From: Nitrospirota bacterium
GTDB lineage: Bacteria > Nitrospirota > Thermodesulfovibrionia > Thermodesulfovibrionales > Dissulfurispiraceae
Direction of reading: 5' to 3'
NCBI GenBank assembly: GCA_021792185.1
Contig: JAJYVD010000001.1
Location: 97,189 to 161,188 of the forward strand
DNA length: 64,000 nt
A program made the position numbers and the translations under genes. The notes under the pieces were generated by a model that was not told the DNA's origin, did not search any database, and worked only from the letters and a program-made list of their open reading frames with translations. Numbering within the stretch: position 1 is the first letter of the stretch; the number at the start of each line of letters is the position of its first letter. Below are positions 51,918 through 60,937 of this stretch, piece after piece.

Positions 51918-53315
51918 TTATTTCATTTCCTGATTGTCGCGCCTAAGCATCATTACGTACTCGGCCACCCAGAATGAAAATTCATCCTCGATCTTCCATG
52001 CGTCCTGCATTGACATCTCTATATGCCCGACCGAGCTCCCGAGATACTCTGAGTTGAGATTATTCGTTTTTACAATATAAATGGATCCTGTTTCTTTGTA
52101 AATAGTCTCTTTATCTTCCCTCATTAGGCGGCGTTTGTATCCTACCATCTCGAGGCCATATTCCCCCGGCTTCCAGTGAAACGTCAGGTCGGTAACAACG
52201 CTTATAACAGCATCGGTTCCATACAACAGCATAGTATCTATCGCCTCAGTTATATGGCTCTCTTTAGTAAACGGCGTTATATAATGTAAAGTTGCTATAT
52301 AGTCAGGATTGTAACTTTCATTTGAGACCAGATAGTCCGCCAAATGTTTCAAAACCTTATCAAAGGAGACGTTTGTCCGTGCCAGCTCTATAGGCCTTAA
52401 GAATGGGACTTCTGCCCCTAACTTCACAGACAGCTCTGCTATTTCCCTGTCTTCGGTTGACACAAATACGCGGTCGATAAGATCTGTTTTCAATGCCTCT
52501 TCAATAATGTAAGATATCAATGGCTTTCCATTGAGTTCTTTGAGGGCGAGCTTTTCCTTATTTCTAAAAAGCCCCATTGCCGGGATTATAGCGATAATTT
52601 TCTTATTCTGACGATAGCCTTTTCCCTCCACAAAACGCTTTTTCACATACTGACGCGCCTTCATGCGGGCAGAAAAATTGTTCGACATGCCTGCCTCATG
52701 TTTCCGGTAATACATGAGCGGCAAATTAACATTATATACGTTGAACTTATCGATAAATCTTATCCAGAAATCGTAGTCCTCCTGATACCGGAGTTCTTCA
52801 TTATAGCCGCCTATCGCGTCATAGCACTCTCTTCGATACATGGCTCCGGCAGCAAGTGGACTGCGATCAAGCAACTTAATCTCATCGTTAACCTTAGGCA
52901 GACGATAAGAATCGAGAATTTCACCGTATTTGGAAATGCGGTAATAATCGCAGTAAACCATATGTATATTCGGGTCGTTGTCGAGGATATGAGACTCTAT
53001 CAGCAAAATGTTTTCATCGAAGTAGTCATCCGCATCAAGCCTGATTATATATTTACCCTGTGATGCCCTGATACCGGCATTGCATGCCTTTGCAAGTCCG
53101 AGGCCTTCAATCGTAATCACTTTCATCCTATCGGGAAAACTCTCGCAATAGCGCTCGAGTATTGCCGGAGTATCATCCGTGCTGCCGTCATTTACGACAA
53201 TCATTTCCCAGTCGGAGAACCTCTGTTTCAAAACGCTGTCCAGACACTGAGGAAGATATTTGCCGTAATTGTGCGCAGTAACGATAACGCTTACTTTCGG
53301 CTCAACGGCACTCAT
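51918..53315 (-). CDS. Fusion of GT2 glycosyltransferase and cytidylyltransferase-like domain
   Basis: A 465-residue protein. Residues 1-235 are a GT2 domain: VSVIVTAHNYGKYLPQ, VNDGSTDDTP near 41-50, DADD at 94-97 and QEDYDFW near 178-184. Residues 238-465 match CMP-sugar synthetases (CTP_transf_3): KIIAIIPAMG, LNGKPLISYIIEEAL, VFVSTEDREIA and YKETGSIYIV. The usual nucleotide loop (R-x-G-S-K) after IPA is replaced by MGLFRNKEK, so catalysis may be weakened or altered. Joining sugar activation and transfer in one chain is unusual. Start overlaps the epimerase stop by ATGA. Confidence 0.85.
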   Translation of the reverse strand: MSAVEPKVSVIVTAHNYGKYLPQCLDSVLKQRFSDWEMIVVNDGSTDDTPAILERYCESFPDRMKVITIEGLGLAKACNAGIRASQGKYIIRLDADDYFDENILLIESHILDNDPNIHMVYCDYYRISKYGEILDSYRLPKVNDEIKLLDRSPLAAGAMYRRECYDAIGGYNEELRYQEDYDFWIRFIDKFNVYNVNLPLMYYRKHEAGMSNNFSARMKARQYVKKRFVEGKGYRQNKKIIAIIPAMGLFRNKEKLALKELNGKPLISYIIEEALKTDLIDRVFVSTEDREIAELSVKLGAEVPFLRPIELARTNVSFDKVLKHLADYLVSNESYNPDYIATLHYITPFTKESHITEAIDTMLLYGTDAVISVVTDLTFHWKPGEYGLEMVGYKRRLMREDKETIYKETGSIYIVKTNNLNSEYLGSSVGHIEMSMQDAWKIEDEFSFWVAEYVMMLRRDNQEMK

Positions 53316-54307
53316 TCTTTTCCCGTTCCATTCAAAAAATAGTCGAATGTCTTCTCGATACCCGCTTCAAGATCATAAAGCGGCTTAAACCCAAGCATTT
53401 TCTCTGCCTTCGAAATATCGGAGTAATTTCTTCTCACATCACCCGCACGACACTGTCCATAAACGATCCGGGCTATTATTCCGGTCCTCCGTTCGACGAT
53501 ATCCTTTATTTTTTCCGCTATCTCATTAACGGTCGTCTCTTTATATGTGGCAATCTGAAATACTTCGCCGCCGACTTCAGATGCAGCAGCCAGCAAAACC
53601 GCCCGAACAAGGTCATCTATGAAGATAAAATCCCTTGTCTGGTTGCCGTCACCGTATATCTCGAGAGGCTCACCCTTAAGAGCAGACTTAAAGAACTTCG
53701 CTACGACACTGCTTTTATGTTTCGAGCGCGGGCCGTACACATTCCCAAATCTAAGTGAGACGGTCTTCAGCCCGAACGTCCTGAAATAAGCGCAACAGTA
53801 TCCCTCGCCGGCAAGTTTACTCGCGCCATAGGGAGAAACCGGTTTGGGGACTTTCCCTTCATGTATCGGAGGGTCAACCTCGCCGAGCGGAGCACCCGAG
53901 GATGCAAAAATAAATTTCGTGATGCCGTTCTGCTTTGCGGACTCAAGCATATTGAATGTCCCGATAATATTCGTCTCCATATCCGCTCTCGGATCGTCAA
54001 CCGAAGGAGCAACGCCGGTGTTCGCAGCCAGATGAATAACTATATCAATGCCCTTCGAAACGGCAAAGGCCGTTCCATAATCTTTTATATCCCCCACCAT
54101 AAGTTCGACGCCGACAGACCCGCCTTTTATTTCATCGCTTTTAACTTTTCGGAATTTGCATACTCCTCTCAGATCCTCTTCCGTTCCTACGGAGAGATTA
54201 TCGAGCACCCTGATGTTTGCCTGCGGGGCAATTCTTAAAATACGCTCAATAAGATTGACGCCTATAAAGCCGGCCCCGCCGGTAATAAGCCAGTTTTTAT
54301 ATCTCAT
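53312..54307 (-). CDS. NAD-dependent sugar epimerase (GalE-like extended SDR)
   Basis: About 331 residues from the ATG at 54307, which overlaps the sqdB-like stop (ATGA) and has AGGTGG just before it; a GTG two codons earlier is possible. The protein has ITGGAGFIGVNLIERIL, HLAANTGVAPS, the strand FASSGAPLGE and SPYGASK with catalytic Tyr and Lys near 160-166. It is probably a UDP-sugar 4-epimerase or a related enzyme. Confidence 0.84.
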   Translation of the reverse strand: MRYKNWLITGGAGFIGVNLIERILRIAPQANIRVLDNLSVGTEEDLRGVCKFRKVKSDEIKGGSVGVELMVGDIKDYGTAFAVSKGIDIVIHLAANTGVAPSVDDPRADMETNIIGTFNMLESAKQNGITKFIFASSGAPLGEVDPPIHEGKVPKPVSPYGASKLAGEGYCCAYFRTFGLKTVSLRFGNVYGPRSKHKSSVVAKFFKSALKGEPLEIYGDGNQTRDFIFIDDLVRAVLLAAASEVGGEVFQIATYKETTVNEIAEKIKDIVERRTGIIARIVYGQCRAGDVRRNYSDISKAEKMLGFKPLYDLEAGIEKTFDYFLNGTGKE

Positions 54308-55452
54308 TTCCACCTTATACCGCTGAAAATAGCATCGTGATTTATCCGGTGCTTATATTGTTCGACGACCTCGAACATTCCATCAAGGGTTTCTTCGTTT
54401 AGATGGTGCGGCTGCAGCCCGAGTTCGCGCAGCCCTGTATAGGTGGGGTTATAGTAATGGTCCTCTTTCTCCACCCTCGGATTCTCGTAGCGTCGAACCT
54501 CGACATTATAACCGAGACGGTTGCCTGTGCTGCTGACCTTTTCAGCCAATTGGTTCACGCTGAAGGTTTCGGTCACCTGGTTGAATACTTTGAGCTCACC
54601 CTTTTCCGGCGGGTTCGTTGCCGAAAGATAGACGCACTGCATTGTATCTTTGATATTAAGATACCCCCGCGTCTGACCTCCTTGTCCGTATATAGTCAAC
54701 GGATGACCAGCCACTGCCTGGACGATAAACCTGTTCAACACCGTGCCGAATATCTCATCGTAATGGAAATTGGGCATGAGCTTCGGATCAAGGTCCGCCT
54801 CCTCGGTGGAAATGCCGTACACCGGTCCCTGCATCAGGTCAGTCACTCTCAAGCCCCACGTCCTCACATAAAACCAGAGCATGTCTGTATCCTGGATCTT
54901 TGTCGTATGATAGAGAGAGCCGGCTTGTCTCGGAAAAAGAAACTTATCTTTTCTTCCCTTATGCTCTATCTCCAGCCACCCCTCCTCGATATCTATATCT
55001 GGGGTTCCGTATTCTCCCATGGTTCCGAGCTTGATCAGGTGGCAGTCAGGGTTACTCTCCTTTATGGCATAGATGGTGTTGAGCGTTCCTATGAGATTAT
55101 TCTTCAAGGTAAATGAAGCCGTTTCATAATTCAGCATCGAATAGGGAGCAGAAGGCTGTTCCGCATAATGAATGACGACATCAGGAGCAGAGCGGGCAAA
55201 CACTGACTGCAGAAAGTGGTAGTCGGTGATGTCTCCTATGTGTATCGAAATCTTCCGCTCCGTCAGAGCCTCCCATAGTCTCACTCGCTGTGCAAGATTC
55301 GGAGTCGGAACCAGAGGCTCGCAGTCAAACTGAGTCGCAGCGTTCCGCCGGAAATAATTATCGATGCCTGTCACCTCGTGCCCCCGCTCGGAAAGGTGCA
55401 TGCAGGTCGCCCAGCCGAGGTATCCATCTGCCCCGAGTACAAGAAATTTCAT
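54304..55452 (-). CDS. sqdB: UDP-sulfoquinovose synthase (SQD1/SqdB family)
   Basis: A 382-residue extended SDR that matches SQD1 along its whole length: GADGYLGWATCMHLS at the N terminus, HYAEQPSAPYSM near 95-106, KLGTMGEYGTPDIDIEEG near 141-158, GQGGQTRGYLNIKDTMQCV, VFNQVTETFSVNQLAEKV and NPRVEKEDHYYNP. Expected catalytic residues fall at Thr144, Tyr181 and Lys185, one position from the plant enzyme. SQD1 makes UDP-sulfoquinovose from UDP-glucose and sulfite. Here, without a nearby sulfolipid transferase, the sulfonated sugar is more likely for the surface glycan. Overlaps both neighbours by ATGA. Confidence 0.88.
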   Translation of the reverse strand: MKFLVLGADGYLGWATCMHLSERGHEVTGIDNYFRRNAATQFDCEPLVPTPNLAQRVRLWEALTERKISIHIGDITDYHFLQSVFARSAPDVVIHYAEQPSAPYSMLNYETASFTLKNNLIGTLNTIYAIKESNPDCHLIKLGTMGEYGTPDIDIEEGWLEIEHKGRKDKFLFPRQAGSLYHTTKIQDTDMLWFYVRTWGLRVTDLMQGPVYGISTEEADLDPKLMPNFHYDEIFGTVLNRFIVQAVAGHPLTIYGQGGQTRGYLNIKDTMQCVYLSATNPPEKGELKVFNQVTETFSVNQLAEKVSSTGNRLGYNVEVRRYENPRVEKEDHYYNPTYTGLRELGLQPHHLNEETLDGMFEVVEQYKHRINHDAIFSGIRWK

Positions 55453-56522
55453 ACTCTGTTCTCCCGCAAAGACTCGTCAATCTCTTCAAACACTCTGTTT
55501 TCGAGAAGGTATGTTTTCAACCTGTCTTTCCCCAGAGGCTCCTCTCCCGACGATATGTACGGTTTCTGAATAATCCCGGAGACAAACCCCTCGTATTCGT
55601 AGTGTATGGAGTTGTATATGTTCTTGAAGGCGGGTGTAATCACATACATCTCTCTCAACTCAACCGAACGGTGCGATTCTTCGTCACTCATGAGCTCCTC
55701 ATAGAGCTTCTCGCCCGGCTTGGCGCCTATATCCGTAATCTCAATATTTCCCGGTCTGTATCCATATTTGGGGGCAAGGATATCAATCATGACTTCTGCG
55801 AGGTCCTGAATACTGACGACCGGCATTTTTGTGACAAAAACCTCTCCTCCCCTCGCAAGCGTGAGAGACTGCAGCACCATATGCGCGGCCTCCCTTACGG
55901 TCATGATGAAGCGGGTCATCTGCCGATCGGTGATGGTGACCGGTCCTCCGCTCCGTATCTGTCTCATGAACAGAGGGACAACGGAGCCCCTCGATCCGAT
56001 CACATTGCCGAATCTCGTGCTCGCAAATACTGTCTTCCCGTTGCTCATCACCGCGTTGGCGGCGGTCATCAGCTTCTCCCCCATCAACTTCGAGGTTCCC
56101 ATCACATTCGTCGGATTGACGGCCTTATCACTACTGGTGAAGAGCACATATTTGACCTTATGCAAAGTGGCGGCCCTGATGATGTTTTCGACCCCCATAA
56201 TATTCGTCTGCACCACATCGAAGGGATTGTACTCTGAGAGGATGACATGTTTAAACGCAGCACAGTGGAATATAATGTCCACGCCGTTGGTGAGCTTTTC
56301 CACTTTGTCCCTGTCCCGCACATCACCAAGGAAGCAAAATGCACCGTTGTTTCTGTATTGCTCCATAAGAAAGAACATCCCTGTTTCGTTGTTGTCCATC
56401 AGGCGGAGTTCCCCGGCTCCGGCATGGTGGAGCTGCCGGCCAAGTTCCGCACCGACAGTACCCGCTGCGCCGGTGATAAGTATTTTCTTATCTTTGTAGA
56501 AGTCTCTCAGGTAATCGTCCAT
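55449..56522 (-). CDS. UDP-N-acetylhexosamine 4,6-dehydratase (PseB/LegB/FlaA1-like)
   Basis: About 357 residues from the ATG at 56522 (AGGA just upstream); a GTG 13 codons earlier would overlap the preceding gene. Motifs: KKILITGAAGTVGAELGRQL, AAFKHVILSEYNP, FTSSDKAVNPTNVMGTSK and RFGNVIGSRGSVVP. Methionine stands in the usual Tyr position (MGTSK), as in FlaA1/PseB-type dehydratases, where the altered triad is active. It removes water from UDP-GlcNAc or a relative to give a 4-keto-6-deoxy sugar, the entry step to pseudaminic, legionaminic and many 6-deoxy amino sugars. Confidence 0.88.
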   Translation of the reverse strand: MDDYLRDFYKDKKILITGAAGTVGAELGRQLHHAGAGELRLMDNNETGMFFLMEQYRNNGAFCFLGDVRDRDKVEKLTNGVDIIFHCAAFKHVILSEYNPFDVVQTNIMGVENIIRAATLHKVKYVLFTSSDKAVNPTNVMGTSKLMGEKLMTAANAVMSNGKTVFASTRFGNVIGSRGSVVPLFMRQIRSGGPVTITDRQMTRFIMTVREAAHMVLQSLTLARGGEVFVTKMPVVSIQDLAEVMIDILAPKYGYRPGNIEITDIGAKPGEKLYEELMSDEESHRSVELREMYVITPAFKNIYNSIHYEYEGFVSGIIQKPYISSGEEPLGKDRLKTYLLENRVFEEIDESLRENRV

Positions 56523-56547
56523 TTTCCTATCTTCCTCGCTCACCTTT

Positions 56548-58314
56548 TCAATTGCACACACTCACCCTTGGATCATTATCAGCACCAGCGGGGAGATGCC
56601 GGTTACCAATTTTTGAATACACAAAGTCACATATCCTGTTTGCCGTGTTCCCATCCAGCCGATAGTAAAAATCGTCGATGATCGATTGAGGTATTTCATA
56701 GGAATTGTTCTGCTTCATCATCATATTGCTGAACGTCCTTCCCAGATATGCGCGAAAATCCTCCAGGTTTTCAAAGAGAGGCACGATATCCCTGATATCC
56801 TTCCGATACATATAGCTTTTATCCACGTTCGTTGAGACATCCACCATAACGATCGGCTTCCTGCTCGGAAGGCATTCCATGACGGTACCGCTTATGCCGC
56901 AAATAATAATGATATCCTTATCATCGATGCACTTATATAATGATGCGCCGCGCTCCATGACAACTACCCTGCCGTCATATTTTTTCGTGAATCTCTTATA
57001 TGCGTCTCGATCGAAAGGATGGGGTTTTATAAACAGCCTGTAATTTATTCCACTTTTTTCTGTTACCGCAAAGACACTCTCAATGACAGAATCATTACTG
57101 ATTGTCTTATATGCTGGCTTGGTCAGCAGTAATATATCAATGTGTTCCTTCGGCGCTCTTTTCGTACTCTCCTTTTCGAATGAATAATCCACAAGTGTAG
57201 ACCCCACAATTTTAATTCTGCTTTCGGGAAAGCCCTTTCCTCGTAGCAGGCCAGCGAAATTTTTATTTGCTACCAACATCCAATTTGCCAGATAAGACCA
57301 TTGTATTATTCCATTACCCATGTTAAAGAGCGGATTGTAGGTGATCGTCGGAATATTTCTCTTTCGGACCAGCATCAGCAACGTCCTCTGGAGAGGAGAT
57401 CTCTCCGGCTGAACCTGTACGAAGCAGGGGCTCATTCCATCCAGCACATCGGTGAGAAAATGCTTATATGTGTAATATTCCTGCAATGCCCCGTCTAATC
57501 TCCTGATGATCCATTGCTTGTATACTGGTTCGATATCGGCGCTCATTATCCTCTTTACCAGACGCTCTCTGTCGGCGCGGTAGGTAGGACATGATCTGTT
57601 TTTCATCCTGCCAAGCGTCTTTACGATCCCCGGAAATTTAATGTTCCATACATAGCCCCAATCCTTTTTCTCCAACACATCGCGACCGGCGCCTCTGATG
57701 TAGAGCATTTCCGTGCGACTGTCGTTGAATGCCCTGAATATGGGCAAAAGGTAATTATACTGACTCTTTAAATTAACGCCAAATACTAATCCGAACCTTC
57801 TGTTCTTGTAGTAATCGAACACCGAGCGGCGATTTTCTCTGTGGGCGCGATGGACGATTTTATCCATCCCGCTCAGGCTTAGCGCCAGTTTGGCCACATC
57901 CTTCACAAGCTCAAGCATTCTCTTTGCATACACGGAGCATAAAAGTTTCGTGCAGTACGCAGCATGACGCTGCACATACGCTTCAGCGGCCTTGCCGATC
58001 TCCCCGCGCATATCCTTCCTGTATGCCTGCCGTACATACAGGTTGATCAGCTCGTCCATGAAGGTGACTTTTGAAATCAGGCCAAAATAATCCAGATCAT
58101 CGTCAAGAATGACCTTGTCGGAGGAGTACTCGGGAGAGAACAACGCTTTCCCGAACGCCTGCTCAATGAGGTCTATGACATCATTCTTTATCCATAGGGT
58201 TTCAGGATTGTTCTCCCGAATTCCAAGCACTCTGCTCTTAATGGTCGCATCGGCATGCAGCAATACGTTGCTCACACACCATGCGAATATCTTTGCCGAA
58301 ACCGTGCGACCCAT
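56548..58314 (-). CDS. Large glycosyltransferase-like protein (GT-B/capsule type), unrecognised family
   Basis: A 588-residue protein. The first 250 residues are helical without known motifs. From about residue 305 it shows VQPERSPLQR, a second domain with ILLLTKPAYKTIS near 400, FIKPHPFDRDAYKRF near 435-449 and IIICGISGTVMECLPSRKPIVMV near 470-492, the last two typical of donor sites in capsule-type GT-B enzymes. The C-terminal YRLDGNTANRICDF also recalls capsule synthesis proteins. I cannot name the family. Confidence 0.72.
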   Translation of the reverse strand: MGRTVSAKIFAWCVSNVLLHADATIKSRVLGIRENNPETLWIKNDVIDLIEQAFGKALFSPEYSSDKVILDDDLDYFGLISKVTFMDELINLYVRQAYRKDMRGEIGKAAEAYVQRHAAYCTKLLCSVYAKRMLELVKDVAKLALSLSGMDKIVHRAHRENRRSVFDYYKNRRFGLVFGVNLKSQYNYLLPIFRAFNDSRTEMLYIRGAGRDVLEKKDWGYVWNIKFPGIVKTLGRMKNRSCPTYRADRERLVKRIMSADIEPVYKQWIIRRLDGALQEYYTYKHFLTDVLDGMSPCFVQVQPERSPLQRTLLMLVRKRNIPTITYNPLFNMGNGIIQWSYLANWMLVANKNFAGLLRGKGFPESRIKIVGSTLVDYSFEKESTKRAPKEHIDILLLTKPAYKTISNDSVIESVFAVTEKSGINYRLFIKPHPFDRDAYKRFTKKYDGRVVVMERGASLYKCIDDKDIIIICGISGTVMECLPSRKPIVMVDVSTNVDKSYMYRKDIRDIVPLFENLEDFRAYLGRTFSNMMMKQNNSYEIPQSIIDDFYYRLDGNTANRICDFVYSKIGNRHLPAGADNDPRVSVCN

Positions 58315-58321
58315 GCGCGAT

Positions 58322-59353
58322 TTATTTCCTTTCGCCTATAAACTCAAAATACTGCGAGGAGAAAATAAGTTTTTCATAAAAAAACAAATTTTTCCTTGCA
58401 TAGGTATGTGAAAATACCGGACTTATGGCAAAATGCAATTTGCTAAAATCATGAAGGGGGTAATCTAAAATAGTCAAATCCGTATCATAGGTCGGCGCAG
58501 ATTGGAATCTGTTGGCAGTAAAAAAGTATTTTGTGCTTAAAAAAGGTTCGGACTTCAAATAGTAATCAAACCATTTTCTTTTCATCTCGCCAAGCGATGC
58601 AAAATTAGCTGTCAAATCCACGCTTTGGGGCGCAAGTTTTTCATAAAAGAACCAGGGCAACAATATGAAATCGTATTGTTCAATCAAATTTCTGTCTATT
58701 TTACCCATATCTGACAGTTCCTTGTATCCTGCAATTCTGGCATTGGGAAATGACATGCCGAGAAAGTAATATGCAAGCACGAGTTGCTCAGGAAAATCGA
58801 GCAAGATATGCGTGCTGTGGCCAAATTCCTTTTTTAATAAGTAGGAAAAAATTCCATAGCTGCTTCCTATATCAAGCGCGGTAAATCTATTTCCTAATCT
58901 ATTTTCCAAATATTTTTTGAATAACCCTAAGGAATGAATATGCTTTAACCATCTATATGTATACTCATGCCCATAATATCTGAAAACATGTGGATTCCCG
59001 CATAGATTAGAGGGGTACTTTTTAAGCAATGCGTCATGTCCCTGTTCCTTAATTATAGAAAGACTCTCCTTAAGGAGTCGAATTGCTCCCCGCCTCCCGC
59101 CGTAAAGCAGATTTCTTATATCCATAGTAGAGGGATTAAAAGAGGGGGCATCGGAAATGAAAATGGAATATTTTCTGAAATTTCTAAGGATATCCGCACG
59201 AATTGTCATATCATCGTTAATAAAACGCGTCGGCTCCTTTCTCACCAGCACGTCCCATTTGCCGTCCAAATTTTCAGGAGGAGCAATATGTCCGTCTTTT
59301 TTCTGGAGCTTTAAATCTTCTTCTATCCGTTTTATAAGATCATTTAATGCCAT
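58322..59353 (-). CDS. Putative sugar O-methyltransferase (NanM-type)
   Basis: About 343 residues from the ATG at 59353, which has GGGGAG six bases upstream; a GTG seven codons earlier overlaps the previous gene. The SAM site is ALDIGSSYGIFSYLL near 160-174, preceded by FRYYGHEYTYRWL and followed by LLDFPEQL and LLPWFFYE. This matches the family described as putative sugar O-methyltransferases (TIGR04371), often found with nonulosonate genes. It probably methylates a sugar of this glycan. Confidence 0.72.
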   Translation of the reverse strand: MALNDLIKRIEEDLKLQKKDGHIAPPENLDGKWDVLVRKEPTRFINDDMTIRADILRNFRKYSIFISDAPSFNPSTMDIRNLLYGGRRGAIRLLKESLSIIKEQGHDALLKKYPSNLCGNPHVFRYYGHEYTYRWLKHIHSLGLFKKYLENRLGNRFTALDIGSSYGIFSYLLKKEFGHSTHILLDFPEQLVLAYYFLGMSFPNARIAGYKELSDMGKIDRNLIEQYDFILLPWFFYEKLAPQSVDLTANFASLGEMKRKWFDYYLKSEPFLSTKYFFTANRFQSAPTYDTDLTILDYPLHDFSKLHFAISPVFSHTYARKNLFFYEKLIFSSQYFEFIGERK

Positions 59354-59363
59354 TCTTTCTCCC

Positions 59364-60923
59364 CTATGTTTCACGTTTTGCTGCTGGTTTAAATTGAAAG
59401 TATTCTTTGATGCACCGAACTATCGCTCTGGGTAATTTAAAAAGCAGAAATACCATAATGGAAAAATAATACTTCAGCATTCTCTCATTTAGATAATGCC
59501 GGTTTACTCCTATTAACGCAGATATCAAGTAGTGATATAGGCGCAAAACTACTGGATGCACATTGGAAAAGTTATATTTTCTGAGGAATTCATATTGTTC
59601 CTCTATAGTTGCTCCGTAGACACCATACCCTTTAAGGTGCGGATCTGGTACTATTTCTTCCCGCCTCAAACCATATTTCTCAATAGCCAACTTAAACAAT
59701 GTCGTACCAGGATATGGTGTTGCAAACGCAACTCCAGTTTCGACCACCTTGATATTCTTAATTAATCTTAGAGTATTGTTTAATGATGATATCGTCTCAC
59801 CAGGAAGGCCGATTAGGAATCCCCCGGAGGGATATATCTTGTATTTATTGCATAATTTAATGGATTCCTTAATCTGGCTCACCGTTATCTTCTTATTCAT
59901 TATATCTGTAAGCATCCCTTCATCTCCGGATTCGATGCCAAATTGGATAGAAAAGCACCCGCTTTCCTTCAACAACTCAAGCAATTCCTGATCTATAGAA
60001 TCAATTCTGCAAATACATTCATATAAAATGCCTGGGCTCTCTTTAATCAGCAAATTACAGAACTCATGGGCCCACTTATTATTGATAAAAGTCAACGCTT
60101 CCTTAAAAAGTATTACATCTACCTTATACTTTTCCTTCAAAAGGTTTATATGCTCGATAAGCAATTCCGGACTCTTTTTTCTGTAAACCTGATTCTCCCC
60201 GGTACAAAACATACACCTGCCAGTGCAGCCTCGGCCTGTTTGTGTTGCCATTGATAACAAGGGCTCATTTCTTTTTAACTTCTCTCTTATAGCACCCGGG
60301 ATCGTCTGCTTATCAATATAGGCTCTTTTAAGATCAAAAGGAACGACATATGATGACATATCAAACAGTTCATAGGAGGGATTGGGGAGCTCATCTAAAT
60401 TCTTAATCAGCGGCCGATCTTTGGTATGAATGATCTCGTTTTCTCTCTTAAATGAAATTCCGGCAATTTCATCCCAACAACCATCCTCCAATAGCGCATC
60501 ACATAGTTCAATAACAGTGTAATCTCCTTCACCTCTGACAACAAAATCAACTCCGGTGTTATTCAAGATAAAATCTGGTATGTGTGATGCCCAATGTCCT
60601 CCGGCAATTATGCAAAGCTCGCATTGCGACTTTATTGCTTCTGTAAAACTTTTAAGCCACAGATAATTATGTGATAGCCCTGTAAGTCCTATCGCAAAAG
60701 GCTTATATATTTTTATTTCCTTTATTACAGCATTAATAAGATCCAAAGAGGATTTCTTGTTCACAAAATCAATAATCTTAACCCGAAACCCCTTTTTATT
60801 CAGCATAGCTGCAATGTGTCCTATTCCTGCAGGGAATACTGCGGTAAATAAATCTGGAGGACTCACCAGTAGGATATTTTTAGAATATTTGTCATAACGT
60901 ATCACTTGAGAATTTTCCTCCAC
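59364..60923 (-). CDS. B12-binding-domain radical SAM enzyme
   Basis: A 519-residue protein with IIAGGHWASHIPDF near 105-118 and VVRGEGDYTVIEL near 128-140 in the cobalamin-type domain, and radical SAM cysteines at 233, 237 and 240 (GCTGRCMFC). FGIESGDEGMLTDIMNKK and GFLIGLPGETISS follow. The C terminus has basic hydrophobic stretches (FLLFKLPRAIVRCIK). The gene precedes the NanM-type methyltransferase gene with an 11-base gap. Confidence 0.88.
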   Translation of the reverse strand: MEENSQVIRYDKYSKNILLVSPPDLFTAVFPAGIGHIAAMLNKKGFRVKIIDFVNKKSSLDLINAVIKEIKIYKPFAIGLTGLSHNYLWLKSFTEAIKSQCELCIIAGGHWASHIPDFILNNTGVDFVVRGEGDYTVIELCDALLEDGCWDEIAGISFKRENEIIHTKDRPLIKNLDELPNPSYELFDMSSYVVPFDLKRAYIDKQTIPGAIREKLKRNEPLLSMATQTGRGCTGRCMFCTGENQVYRKKSPELLIEHINLLKEKYKVDVILFKEALTFINNKWAHEFCNLLIKESPGILYECICRIDSIDQELLELLKESGCFSIQFGIESGDEGMLTDIMNKKITVSQIKESIKLCNKYKIYPSGGFLIGLPGETISSLNNTLRLIKNIKVVETGVAFATPYPGTTLFKLAIEKYGLRREEIVPDPHLKGYGVYGATIEEQYEFLRKYNFSNVHPVVLRLYHYLISALIGVNRHYLNERMLKYYFSIMVFLLFKLPRAIVRCIKEYFQFKPAAKRET

Positions 60924-60937
60924 ATGGATATTTGCCT

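Noticed and set aside
54403-56499. Long plus-strand open frames opposite the sqdB-like gene and the 4,6-dehydratase gene
   Set aside because: No domain is recognisable and both opposite minus-strand genes match known families end to end. Long antisense frames are expected in GC-richer DNA.
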